Shown piece after piece: positions 15,793 through 25,193 of a stretch of 33,463 nt of DNA. Each line of letters starts with the position of its first letter. The first letter of the stretch is position 1. Position numbers and translations under genes: made by a program. The notes under the pieces were generated by a model. It was not told where the DNA came from. It saw only the letters and a list, made by a program, of their open reading frames with translations, and searched no databases. Source of the DNA: Pirellulales bacterium (lineage in GTDB: Bacteria; Planctomycetota; Planctomycetia; Pirellulales; JAEUIK01); contig JAIESQ010000098.1 in the NCBI GenBank assembly GCA_019745975.1, positions 1-33,463 of the forward strand. The letters run 5' to 3'.

Positions 15793-18700
15793 TCACTTCG
15801 GCTCCGCGGGTGCTGGCGGCGTGGCTTCCGTCTTCTCAGGCTCGACTTTCGGCTGCGCGTTAGCGATCAGTTCCTTGAACGACTCATCGTTGGCGAGCGA
15901 TTCCCAGGCCGGATCGGTCGCCACCTTGGCTGGGTCGACCTGGCCCGAGGCAAGCGCCGTTTCCAAGAGCGCCAGCGCCCGGCGACGACAGTGATTCTCG
16001 TCGATCTTGGGATTGCCCTTGATGCCAGAGATGAGCGGAATGAGCTGCGCAAAGACTTGAGCTGCTTCCTGGCCGGCCTCGGGACCGAGACTCGCCATTC
16101 GTTCGGCGACTTCCCCCGCGACACCCGGTTCGCCCATCGCGAACAGCGTGCGGACCAGGCCGCGCAAGTGTTGCACCAAGCGGCCACGGTAGCGGGCACT
16201 CTCTGGAGTCGCGTGGCAGGCTTGTTCTTGATAGCGAACCGCTTCGTCGAGGTAGACCTTGGCCTGGGCGGGCTGGCGGCGCTCCATGAGCAGTTGCGCT
16301 TGGGCGTCGTAGACCACAGCCAGACGGCTCCCCAAGTCGGGGCGCGCGGAGTTGTTTTCCAGGTACTTTTCACAATCGGCCAACACGGTCTCGAGCGCGT
16401 GCTGCGTTTCGCGCGCCGAAGTGAAGCGATCGAGCCGCACCAGCACCGTGGCGTGCAGCGCGAGAATCTCGGCTAGCGACAGGCGCTGCACGATCGGATC
16501 GGCCGACGAGGCCAGCAACTTCTGATAGCGATCGCGCGCCGCGGTGAGCACGGGCTCGGCTTGTGCGGCGCGATCCTGCGCGATTAGGGACAAGGCCAGC
16601 GTCACCTGCGAATCGGCCAGCGCTTGGCCGTAGCGGCTGACGTCGGGATGCGCGTTGACCAGGGTCTGCGCGGCGGCCACCGCGCGGCGCGCCGCCGCTT
16701 CGGCTTCGTCGGGGCGCTTGAGACCATTGAGCGTCACGGCGCGATTGTTTTCGGTGGCCACCCGGGCGATCTGCACGGCTGGGTGATGCTGGCGATTGGC
16801 CGGCAAACCCTCGAGCAGCCGGGCCGCTTCGGCGAAGTGCTGTTCGGCTTCGACAGGGCGACCGGCCAATTCGAGCACACTCGCCAGGTTTGTCGTGGCC
16901 GCGGCCAGATCGACCTTGGCTTCGGCATCCTGAGGCAACTCACGGGCAATGGCTGAACGCTGGGCGTATGCTTCTTCGGCGAAATCACGGGCGGCGGTGA
17001 CTTTGCCGGCGGCCACGAGCGTAAGCCCCAGGTTGCCACAACTGGCCGCCGCTCCGCGTCGCGCGACCAGATCTTGCGGCGAGGTTTTCAAGCACTGGTT
17101 CCACAAGTCGAGCGACTGACGATGCGCGTCTTCGGCGGCGGCGGTATGCCCTTCGTATTCTTCCAGCAAGCCCAGGCTGTTGTAGACCGAGGCCAGCTCG
17201 CGAATCGTGGCCGGAGACCGTTGATCGGCCGCGTCGAACTGCTTGATGGCCGCCAGGTAAGCTTCGCGCGCGTCGGCGAAGTTCCCCAGCAATTGATCGA
17301 TATCGCCCACTTGCCGCGCTGCGCGCCCTGCCTGGCGGGCGACGTTGGGGTCGTTGGGATGTTGCGCGGCCAATTGCCGGCAGAAGCCGACTGCGGCGGC
17401 CAACATTTCGCGGCGGACCGGTTCGCTGGCCGAGAGGGGGCCAAGCCGATCGGCGGCCGAGCGCGTGAGCAAGGTGTCGATGGCGTCCTGGGCCGAGCGC
17501 AGGTTCGCTTGCGCCTGGCGGAAGTTCTCCTCGACGCGGCGGTGCGCGGCGGCCAAACGCAAGTGATACGCGCCTGCGACTCCGAGCGTCAGCGTCAGGC
17601 CCGCGAGCGCCACCGCCACCAGGGCGGCCATCGCAGGGCGACGGCGCCGCCACTTGGCGAGCCGCTCGATTGGTCCGCAATGGCGCGCTTCGACCGGTTG
17701 ATCGTTGAGAAAGCGGTGCAGGTCGTCGGCCAGCGCCTCGGCGCTTGAAAAGCGGCGCTCGGGGTCTTTCCGCAGACAGACCAGGCAGATCGCTTCGAGA
17801 TCGGCCGGCACGTCGGAGCGCTTTTCGCGTGGCGACGGGGCGGGCCGCGACCAGACGAGCTCAAGCGTTTCGCGATCGCTACTGCCGCGCAATGGCACGC
17901 TGCCGCAGAGCGCCTCGTAGAGGATGACGCCCAAGGCGTAGATATCGGCGGCGGGACCAATTTCGCGCGCCTGGCTGGTCCCCCAGACTTGTTCGGGAGC
18001 CATGTAGTGGATCGTGCCGACCTGCGAATAGCTGTGACCGTCGCCGCGGGAGGTAGAAATCCGCGCACGCAGGGCGTCGCTGATGCGGCCGGCGGCCAGA
18101 CCCGAAATCACGTTGGCCTGGTCGTCGAACAACTTGGCCAGGCCGAAGTCGGTGATCTTGGGGACGCCGGAGGGCGCCATCAGTACATTGGCCGGCTTGA
18201 GATCGCGATGCAGGATTCCGCGCAAATGTGCCGCATGGACGGCGCGGGCCAGCGTTTCGACGAGTCGCGCGGCCTCGCGCGGAGCCAGCCCTCGGGCGGA
18301 AGGCTGTCCGGCGGCGCGATGCGCCTGGTGCAGCTTTTCGTGCAGGCTTCCCCCTTCGACGAACTCGAGCGACAGGTAGGTCAGGCCTTCGTACTCGCCG
18401 ATGTCGAAAATCTGCACGATATGCGGATGCTGCAAGCGAGCGATCGCCTCGGCCTCGATGCGAAAGCGCATGATTTCGTCGGGCGACGCGGTGCGACCCG
18501 AGTGCAAAACTTTGAGCGCGACGACCCGGGCCAGGGCGACGTGACAGGCTTTATAGACGACACCTTGGCCGCCCCCCGCAAGTCGTTCGAGGATTTCGTA
18601 TCCAGGAATCCGCGGCCAGATCTCCGCTAAGCGCTGGGCTCCCTCCTGGTGGGAGACGCCGAGTTTGGTCTCGGAGCCCGAGTCGGCGGTTGAACCGGCG

Positions 18701-18900
18701 AAGCTGGCCGGTCCGCCAGGTCCGTGGGCCGGAGCGGTGGCGTTGATCGTGACCGGTCGATCGGAATCGGCCAAGGGGGCGGTGGCCACCGCCTTCGAAC
18801 CGAGGTCGTCGCCGCGCTGTCGCAATCGCACGGTCGACTGGTCCTCGGCGGCCTCGAGCGATTCGGGTTTTCCTTGCATATCGGGCTCGGCCTTCGGCAT
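15793..18900 (-). CDS. Membrane Ser/Thr protein kinase with tetratricopeptide-like repeats
   Basis: The 1035-residue protein has a disordered N-terminus (about 1-95), then a Hanks-type kinase domain: glycine loop LAGGGQGVVYKA (about 107-118), Lys130 in VVALKVL, HRDLKPANVL with Asp233, DFG at 251-253, and GTIHYMAPEQVWG. All catalytic residues are present. An insertion of about 25 residues, rich in Arg and Ser, lies between DFG and APE and lengthens the activation segment. One membrane span (about 422-445) follows, then about 590 residues of Ala-rich helical repeats in TPR style. In such proteins the kinase is cytoplasmic and the repeats extracytoplasmic. ATG 18900 was chosen for its AAAGGA site. 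It is divergent from the subtilase-like gene. Confidence 0.92.
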   Translation of the reverse strand: MPKAEPDMQGKPESLEAAEDQSTVRLRQRGDDLGSKAVATAPLADSDRPVTINATAPAHGPGGPASFAGSTADSGSETKLGVSHQEGAQRLAEIWPRIPGYEILERLAGGGQGVVYKACHVALARVVALKVLHSGRTASPDEIMRFRIEAEAIARLQHPHIVQIFDIGEYEGLTYLSLEFVEGGSLHEKLHQAHRAAGQPSARGLAPREAARLVETLARAVHAAHLRGILHRDLKPANVLMAPSGVPKITDFGLAKLFDDQANVISGLAAGRISDALRARISTSRGDGHSYSQVGTIHYMAPEQVWGTSQAREIGPAADIYALGVILYEALCGSVPLRGSSDRETLELVWSRPAPSPREKRSDVPADLEAICLVCLRKDPERRFSSAEALADDLHRFLNDQPVEARHCGPIERLAKWRRRRPAMAALVAVALAGLTLTLGVAGAYHLRLAAAHRRVEENFRQAQANLRSAQDAIDTLLTRSAADRLGPLSASEPVRREMLAAAVGFCRQLAAQHPNDPNVARQAGRAARQVGDIDQLLGNFADAREAYLAAIKQFDAADQRSPATIRELASVYNSLGLLEEYEGHTAAAEDAHRQSLDLWNQCLKTSPQDLVARRGAAASCGNLGLTLVAAGKVTAARDFAEEAYAQRSAIARELPQDAEAKVDLAAATTNLASVLELAGRPVEAEQHFAEAARLLEGLPANRQHHPAVQIARVATENNRAVTLNGLKRPDEAEAAARRAVAAAQTLVNAHPDVSRYGQALADSQVTLALSLIAQDRAAQAEPVLTAARDRYQKLLASSADPIVQRLSLAEILALHATVLVRLDRFTSARETQHALETVLADCEKYLENNSARPDLGSRLAVVYDAQAQLLMERRQPAQAKVYLDEAVRYQEQACHATPESARYRGRLVQHLRGLVRTLFAMGEPGVAGEVAERMASLGPEAGQEAAQVFAQLIPLISGIKGNPKIDENHCRRRALALLETALASGQVDPAKVATDPAWESLANDESFKELIANAQPKVEPEKTEATPPAPAEPK

Positions 18901-19345
18901 GGCGGCGATCCTTTGAGGGCGTCGGAACCTTGGGCAGGGCCTGTCGATGGCGCTAGGCAATCCTCCCGACTATGATACGCCACCCGGGGGGCATCCTGAC
19001 ACGCGGGCGAGATCGTCAAAGTGGCGTAAGTGCCTGCGAGACTTGGTGCCACGCAGTCGGTCGCAGACCTGCGTGGGCCCTGACTACACGACTGCCTTTA
19101 GGGAGAATCTCGTTGACACTCGTGGGATTTCTGGGGTAGTTTAAGTTGCGTGCGTAGCACGGCTTAGCCGTTTCTGGCAGGGACCTGGGTCTGGCCGGCC
19201 GATCAGGGGAGAGGCTGCCAATATCTAGGGTAGGACCGGTGCCCTCACTTCGGCTCGTACGTCCCATTTTCCGTACTATTGAGACGTCGCGCAAGCGGCG
19301 TCGCGCCCTGATTCTCGCGTCCGGATTGGGTAGGTCGGAAAGCCA
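18901..19345. other. Divergent intergenic region
   Basis: No gene is visible in these 445 bp between the kinase and the subtilase-like gene. A weak promoter-like pair for the plus strand is TTGACA (19113-19118) with TAGTTT 18 bases later. A hairpin GACGTCGC-GCAA-GCGGCGTC (19283-19302) with a GNRA loop lies 44 bases before the plus-strand start and may be part of its mRNA leader. Both calls are tentative. Confidence 0.35.
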
Positions 19346-21103
19346 ATGAAGCATTCGCTCGGCGCGAAGTTCTCGACCGGCTTACGGTGGTACCGCGCCT
19401 CCGCGCAGTACAAACGGGTTTCACTGGAGCGCCAATCCAGCGCGCCACGCCGTTGTGTTCGCCGCGCCGTGTCGGCGCTCGTCTGCCTGACATGTTTGGC
19501 GCTGGCCGACAGCGCAAGCGGCGGCCCGCCCACCGCCAACGACTTCGCCAAGATGGGCAACGGTGCCGGCGGCCCGACCGGGGCCGGGGTCAAAGTTACA
19601 CAGGTTGAAGCGGCGCAAGGGCCCGCGACACAGTATTTCGTTAACACGGCCCTGAGCGACTTCACAGGCAAGACAATTGTCGACGTCACGGGGGGTGGCA
19701 CCACATCGAGCCACGCCACGAATGTCGCGCAGAACTTCTACGGTAACTTTGGGGTCGCGCCAGGCGTCACGAACATCAAGGTGTATAGCGCCGACGACTG
19801 GTTGAACTCGGGCTTCTTGCGAACTCGGATGCCGCAAGCGCCGGTCGTCGAGACGCAAAAGGTGCAAAACCACAGTTGGGTCGCCAACTTCACCGACGGC
19901 CTGGGGAATCCCGACACCGTCAAGGCGCTCGATGTCATTCGCCGGCTGGATTACGTGATTACGCGCGACCAGGTGGTGTCGGTCGTGGGGGTAAACAACG
20001 GCTCGGGCACGACGCTCCCGCAGATTCTCGCCAACTCCTACAACTCAATCGCGGTTGGCGTTGCCAACGGCAACTCGTCAACCGGCGGCTCAACGCTCGA
20101 TGGTCTCGGCCGCTCGAAACCCGATCTGGTGGCGCCGGCCGCCGATAACTTCCCGTCGGTCAGCGTAGCGACAAGCTGGGTCTCTGGCGCGGCCGCGCAA
20201 CTGCTCGAAGCAGGCGCATCGAGCGCCAATGCACAGCGACCCGAAGTGGTCAAAGCCCTCTTGATGGCTGGCGCCGTCAAGACACCGTTCGATCTCGATG
20301 GCACGACCGTGTCGACACTCGACAATTGGTCGCATACGCCGACACAGCCGCTTGACCTGCGCTACGGCGCCGGGCAACTGCACATCGACAACAGCCTGGC
20401 GATTCTGGCCGCCGGCGAGCAAGGGCCCGCGCCGCTTAGCGAAGTGGGAGCCACAGGCTGGAATCATGAAGCCATCAGCGGCGGCGGTACACAGAGCTAC
20501 TATTTTACGGTGCCGGAGAATCAAGTCGCGTTCACCTTCTCACTCGTCGCGGCCTGGAATCGGCAGATCACGTTTACGCCGGGTATGGGGATGAACCCGG
20601 CGACACTCACGCCGCAGGCGCTGGCCAACGTGAAGGTGCAGCTCTACGACTCGGTCGGTTTTTCGCAGACGACGCTCGTCGACCAGAGTATCTCGACGAT
20701 CGACAACGTACAGCATCTCTACGAACGGGCGCTGCCGGCCGGGCAATATAAGGTCGTGGTCAACTCTAACCTGGCCACGGACTACGCGCTGGCCTGGCAA
20801 AGCAACCTGGTGACGGTCGGCGACGGCAATGGCGACGGCACGGTTGACGGGCTCGACTACATCAACTGGGCCGATCACTTCGGGCAGACCAATGTCGGCT
20901 ATTGGCGCGGCGACTACAATCAGGATGGCGTCGTCAACGGGCTCGACTACACCCGATGGGCCAATGCGTTCGGGATCGGCGCGGCGGCGTTTCCAAATCT
21001 GGCTCTCCAGGTGCCTGAACCCACATCGCTGGCGCTGGCGGTCGTGGGCGCGGCGATCTGCGTCGTCGTTGCCAAGCGACGTCGGCGTAGCTGCCATCGC
21101 TAA
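19346..21103 (+). CDS. Subtilase-like secreted protein with dockerin repeats and PEP-CTERM tail
   Basis: The 585-residue product has a long basic N-terminus followed by a signal segment (about 40-58). Residues about 75-350 resemble a subtilisin (S8) domain: GAGVKVTQVEA in the Asp region, SSHATNVAQNFYG in the His region (His123), VNNGSG near the oxyanion Asn, and KPDLVAP followed by VATSWVSGAAAQLL with Ser277. The Asp position is Glu88, and the Ser motif is short, lacking the usual MAxPH, so activity is uncertain. Two dockerin-like calcium loops follow (about 491-545: GDGNGDGTVDGLDY and GDYNQDGVVNGLDY). The end is a PEP-CTERM signal (VPEPTSLALAVV, hydrophobic span, KRRRR). The protein is probably surface-bound. 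No cohesin or exosortase gene is in the window. Confidence 0.8.
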   Translation: MKHSLGAKFSTGLRWYRASAQYKRVSLERQSSAPRRCVRRAVSALVCLTCLALADSASGGPPTANDFAKMGNGAGGPTGAGVKVTQVEAAQGPATQYFVNTALSDFTGKTIVDVTGGGTTSSHATNVAQNFYGNFGVAPGVTNIKVYSADDWLNSGFLRTRMPQAPVVETQKVQNHSWVANFTDGLGNPDTVKALDVIRRLDYVITRDQVVSVVGVNNGSGTTLPQILANSYNSIAVGVANGNSSTGGSTLDGLGRSKPDLVAPAADNFPSVSVATSWVSGAAAQLLEAGASSANAQRPEVVKALLMAGAVKTPFDLDGTTVSTLDNWSHTPTQPLDLRYGAGQLHIDNSLAILAAGEQGPAPLSEVGATGWNHEAISGGGTQSYYFTVPENQVAFTFSLVAAWNRQITFTPGMGMNPATLTPQALANVKVQLYDSVGFSQTTLVDQSISTIDNVQHLYERALPAGQYKVVVNSNLATDYALAWQSNLVTVGDGNGDGTVDGLDYINWADHFGQTNVGYWRGDYNQDGVVNGLDYTRWANAFGIGAAAFPNLALQVPEPTSLALAVVGAAICVVVAKRRRRSCHR

Positions 21104-21276
21104 TCACGCCGGTCGGCTGACACATCGTCGTCAGTGCCGCACGCCTGCCGGTCCTTTCTCGATCGTCGGCGATGCGCGACAAAGCGCGAGACCTTCGCCG
21201 CAGCGCGCCGGGACGCTAGACTGCGTTGGCCCGCCAACTTCGACGGCCCGTTCTCAGTGCTACCCGACGACATCGC

Positions 21277-22590
21277 ATGAATGACGCGCCTGAGGAGATT
21301 TCGCCCACAGTGCCTTCCGCCGGCCCCCCTGTGGCGCCGGCAGACGGCTGGTCGGGCGACGACACTGAGCCACCGCCAGGTAACGCCTATGAAGTGATCC
21401 GGTCGCCGAATTTCCGCCGCTATCTCGTCGGCAACTTCATCGGCGTGTTGGGCATGCAGATGCAGACCTTCACGCTGGGATACGAAATCTACGAGCGCAC
21501 CAATTCAAAACTCGCCTTGGGGTTCGTGGGCCTGGCGCAAGTTGTGCCGGTGATTGCCTTGGCCTTGGTCGCCGGCCATGTCGCCGACCACTTCAGCCGC
21601 AAGCACGTGCTCATGGTGTGTGTATTCTGTTTGGCGCTCGTGTCCGCGGCGCTCGTGCTCATCTCGCTGCGGCAAGCGCCTGTTGCGCTGATCTACGTCT
21701 GTCTGTCGCTCAATGGCGTAGCGCGGGCGTTCTTGCAGCCGGCCAAGGGGTCGCTGCTGCCGCTGATCGTGCCGCGATCGCAGTTCGCGCATGCGGTTAC
21801 CTGGCACACGGGCGGTTTTCACCTGGCGGCGGTGCTTGGTCCCGCGATTGGCGGTTGGGTCGTCGCCGGGACCACGCGCCCGGCGTTTGTCTATCTGCTC
21901 GATTTGCTGGCATCGCTGTTCTTTCTGGCGATGCTCGCGCGCATCTCGGTGCCGACCAAGGAGGCCGCCAGCGGCGCCCTGTCGCTGCGCACGCTGGCTG
22001 CCGGCATCGAGTTCTTGTGGCGCACCCGCATTCTGCTGGCCGCCATTTCGCTCGATATGTTCGCGGTACTCTTGGGGGGCGCGGTCGCGTTGTTGCCAGT
22101 CTACGCCAAGGACATTCTGCAGGTGGGCCCCGAAGGGCTTAGTTGGATGCGCGCCGCGCCGGCCATCGGGGCGCTGGTTACTGCCTTTCTGATCGCGCAT
22201 TTGCCCCCCATGCGCAAGGCCGGTTCGCTGCTGCTTTGGTCGGTGATCGGCTTCGGCATCGCGACCGTAGTGTTCGGCTTGTCGCGTTCGTACGGCTTGT
22301 CGCTGGCGATGCTCTTTCTGACCGGCGCGCTCGACAACATCAGCGTGGTAATTCGCCACACTTTGCTGCAGCTTTCGACGCCGAACGAAATGCGCGGGCG
22401 CGTGGCGGCGGTCAACGGCCTGTTCATCTCGTCGTCGAACGAATTGGGAGCGTTCGAATCGGGGCTCGTCGCCGAACTGACCACGCCCACGATTTCTGTC
22501 GTCAGCGGCGGGCTGGGCACGATCGTGGTCGTCGCCGTAATCGCCTGGCTCGTGCCCGAGCTGCGCAGGTACGGCCGCCTGGGTAGCTAA
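21277..22590 (+). CDS. MFS transporter, EntS/DHA3-like exporter
   Basis: The 437-residue protein has about 12 hydrophobic spans. The loop after the second span carries the MFS motif A in the form GHVADHFSRKHVLM. FLQPAKGSLLPLIVPRSQFAHAVTW and the late ELGAFESGLVAEL resemble the EntS/multidrug-exporter branch (MFS_3). Such proteins export small molecules by proton antiport; the substrate is unknown. ATG 21277 was chosen because the hydrophobic core then starts after a Pro/Asp-rich tail of about 45 residues. A terminator lies 24 bases after the stop, so this is the last gene of its transcript. Confidence 0.9.
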   Translation: MNDAPEEISPTVPSAGPPVAPADGWSGDDTEPPPGNAYEVIRSPNFRRYLVGNFIGVLGMQMQTFTLGYEIYERTNSKLALGFVGLAQVVPVIALALVAGHVADHFSRKHVLMVCVFCLALVSAALVLISLRQAPVALIYVCLSLNGVARAFLQPAKGSLLPLIVPRSQFAHAVTWHTGGFHLAAVLGPAIGGWVVAGTTRPAFVYLLDLLASLFFLAMLARISVPTKEAASGALSLRTLAAGIEFLWRTRILLAAISLDMFAVLLGGAVALLPVYAKDILQVGPEGLSWMRAAPAIGALVTAFLIAHLPPMRKAGSLLLWSVIGFGIATVVFGLSRSYGLSLAMLFLTGALDNISVVIRHTLLQLSTPNEMRGRVAAVNGLFISSSNELGAFESGLVAELTTPTISVVSGGLGTIVVVAVIAWLVPELRRYGRLGS

Positions 22591-22614
22591 GCCCAAACTA
22601 GCGGCGACGCCAGC

Positions 22615-22636
22615 ATCGGGCGGTGCCGATTTTTTC
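22615..22636 (+). terminator. Terminator of the MFS gene
   Basis: ATCGG-GCGGTG-CCGAT (22615-22630) is followed by six T (22630-22635). It has the usual rho-independent form and sits 24 bases after the MFS stop codon. Confidence 0.7.
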
Positions 22637-22927
22637 TTTTTCGTGAACCACTGAAACCCGAGTTGCGTCTTACGAGTACTGATTCGGCGGGTATTGGTTG
22701 ATGCAAAGCAAGCAAGATGCTTTTTGAGGTGATGATTTCCATGAGCTTCTGGCAATCGAGTGTGACCGAACCGCTTGGCGGTGCGGAACTTTTCGCACCA
22801 CGAGCCTGCTTGCGCGCGCGAGGCGATGTACCGTCGAGCGCCGCACAGCAAAGCGCTTCCCCAGCGGGGAACACAACCTCGCCCAAACTGCGCTTGTGAC
22901 ACGCGGCCGCCGACAAGGCGAACACTC
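22637..22927 (+). other. Non-coding stretch, possibly a small RNA or transcript leader
   Basis: No convincing reading frame is present. Two clear hairpins are GGTGCG-gaactttt-CGCACC (22780-22799) and TTCCCC-AGC-GGGGAA (22857-22871). The stretch lies between the MFS terminator and a second strong terminator on the same strand, which would have nothing to terminate unless transcription starts in here. No promoter could be placed with confidence. Confidence 0.35.
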
Positions 22928-22963
22928 AAAGGCCTGCTGTCCGAGCGACAACAGGCCTTTTTT
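22928..22963 (+). terminator. Strong rho-independent terminator
   Basis: AAAGGCCTG (22928-22936) pairs perfectly with CAGGCCTTT (22952-22960); the stem continues through TGTC/GACA around the loop CGAGC. Six T (22958-22963) follow. The T tract makes it a plus-strand terminator. It lies 338 bases after the MFS stop and 943 bases before the EF-Tu-like start. Confidence 0.85.
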
Positions 22964-23900
22964 GTTGCTCGTGGCTGAGCCCCGAGGCCACGGGCTTGAG
23001 CGCAACGATCGGCAAGCGCGGATTCGTAGCGATGCAAGCCTGTCGCCTCGCGCCTCAGGCCCAACTGCGCCCTGAGTGCGCGCCGATCTTTGACAATTAC
23101 CAAGAGACAAGTCCGTGGTGTCGCCCGGACTCTAAACCGATTTGCTCGGCACGGGCGGTCGGCTCCCGTAAGGGAGATAGACGAAAGGCTGTCCTTGGCT
23201 CCGGCGTTCATTCGTCGGCGGCCGGGGCAATGAAGCTGGCGGATAACCGTGTGGGAACGGGAAGCCGCTTGGCAACTGAGGGCGTGAGGCGCTGCCCACC
23301 AGCGCAGAGCTGCTCGGAAGATCACGGATTTGATGCGGTTATCGTGAAACGTGCCCGTCGGCTGACGCCGACTTCCGCGAAGTGTCCGGGAAGTTGCCAA
23401 TCTTTGGAGCGGCAACAAGCCGTGTGTGCAACAGAGTCGAAGTGCCTACAGCGATCGCCGCAAGGCGGTCGCGCTGCCCGAAAGGGGATCGTGGAACTGC
23501 TTCCCGGAGCAGCGAAGCGATCGAGCGCGGCGAGAGTGTCCGACGGGAAACTTGAGCCTGACCCAGAAGATTCGTTGCACTACAGCCTGCTGTTGGGCGA
23601 TGGAGACATCAACAACAGGGGTAAAGGCGGTGCAGGGTCTAACACGCCCGTGTGCAGACCTCGTGAGCGAGCTCGCGAGGGTCATCGCCAGGCCAGATAG
23701 AGCTTGCGCTAAAGCTGGCCTATTTCAAGAAGGCGGTTCATTCGCGCTGGATCCGCGTCAACGCGGCAAAGCCGGGCTGACGAACCGCTGTGTTGATTCT
23801 TCACTGCTCTGGCGTCACTCGTTGTGCAAAAAGATCTCGTGATCGAGCGGTGAGAATCAGTCACCCAAAGAGTCTCCCCGCAAGAGGAGACAGGGAGCAG
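22964..23900 (+). ncRNA. Candidate large structured RNA / leader of the EF-Tu-like gene
   Basis: About 940 bp without a credible gene, packed with stems. They include AGTCCG/CGGACT (23110-23131), CTCCC-GTAA-GGGAG (23163-23176), GATAACCG/CGGTTATC (23242-23249 with 23336-23343) closing a branched region, GTCGGC-TGAC-GCCGAC (23357-23372), GTTGCC/GGCAAC (23393-23416), a 9-bp stem with GCAA loop (23451-23472), CCC-GAAA-GGG (23477-23486), CCTGCTGTTG/CAACAACAGG (23586-23619, one mismatch) and CCGCG-TCAA-CGCGG (23753-23765). The loop of the 23586-23619 hairpin holds GGCGATG (23596-23602), complementary to CATCGCC (23683-23689): a pseudoknot. A 14-bp stem with one bulge (23795-23809 with 23845-23858) and GTCTCC/GGAGAC (23872-23891) precede the ribosome binding site AGGGAG (23892-23897). 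Three GNRA loops read correctly only on this strand. A TTGACA (23091-23096) is a possible promoter element. I cannot match it to a known RNA class. Confidence 0.5.
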
Positions 23901-23905
23901 TTCCC

Positions 23906-25081
<1,176 letters not shown>

Positions 25082-25087
25082 CGCACG

Positions 25088-25118
25088 CGCCGGCGGTGGC
25101 AACACCGCCGGCGTTTTT
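25088..25118 (+). terminator. Terminator of the EF-Tu-like gene
   Basis: An 11-bp perfect stem CGCCGGCGGTG / CACCGCCGGCG with a GCAA loop (25088-25113) is followed by five T (25114-25118). It starts seven bases after the stop codon. The 75 bases between it and the murA stop hold nothing notable. Confidence 0.9.
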
Positions 25119-25193
25119 CTTCGATTCGAGCTGGCGCGTTCCTCACTTCGCGTCAGTCGCGCGCGCTGCGCCGTGGAGCTCGACGATACTTTC

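Noticed and set aside
22996-23700. A 234-codon plus-strand open frame in the structured region.
   Set aside because: Its composition looks like translated non-coding DNA, it has no domain or good ribosome binding site, and its path is filled with base-paired stems. RNA is the better explanation.
23095-23700. Assignment of this region to a known RNA: RNase P RNA, tmRNA, cobalamin riboswitch, group I or group II intron.
   Set aside because: I could not find the conserved RNase P blocks, a tmRNA tag frame or T-arm, the cobalamin-box core, an intron P7 or a domain V with its AGC triad. HEARO/omega RNA and other giant RNAs remain possible but unproven; no IscB-like gene is adjacent.
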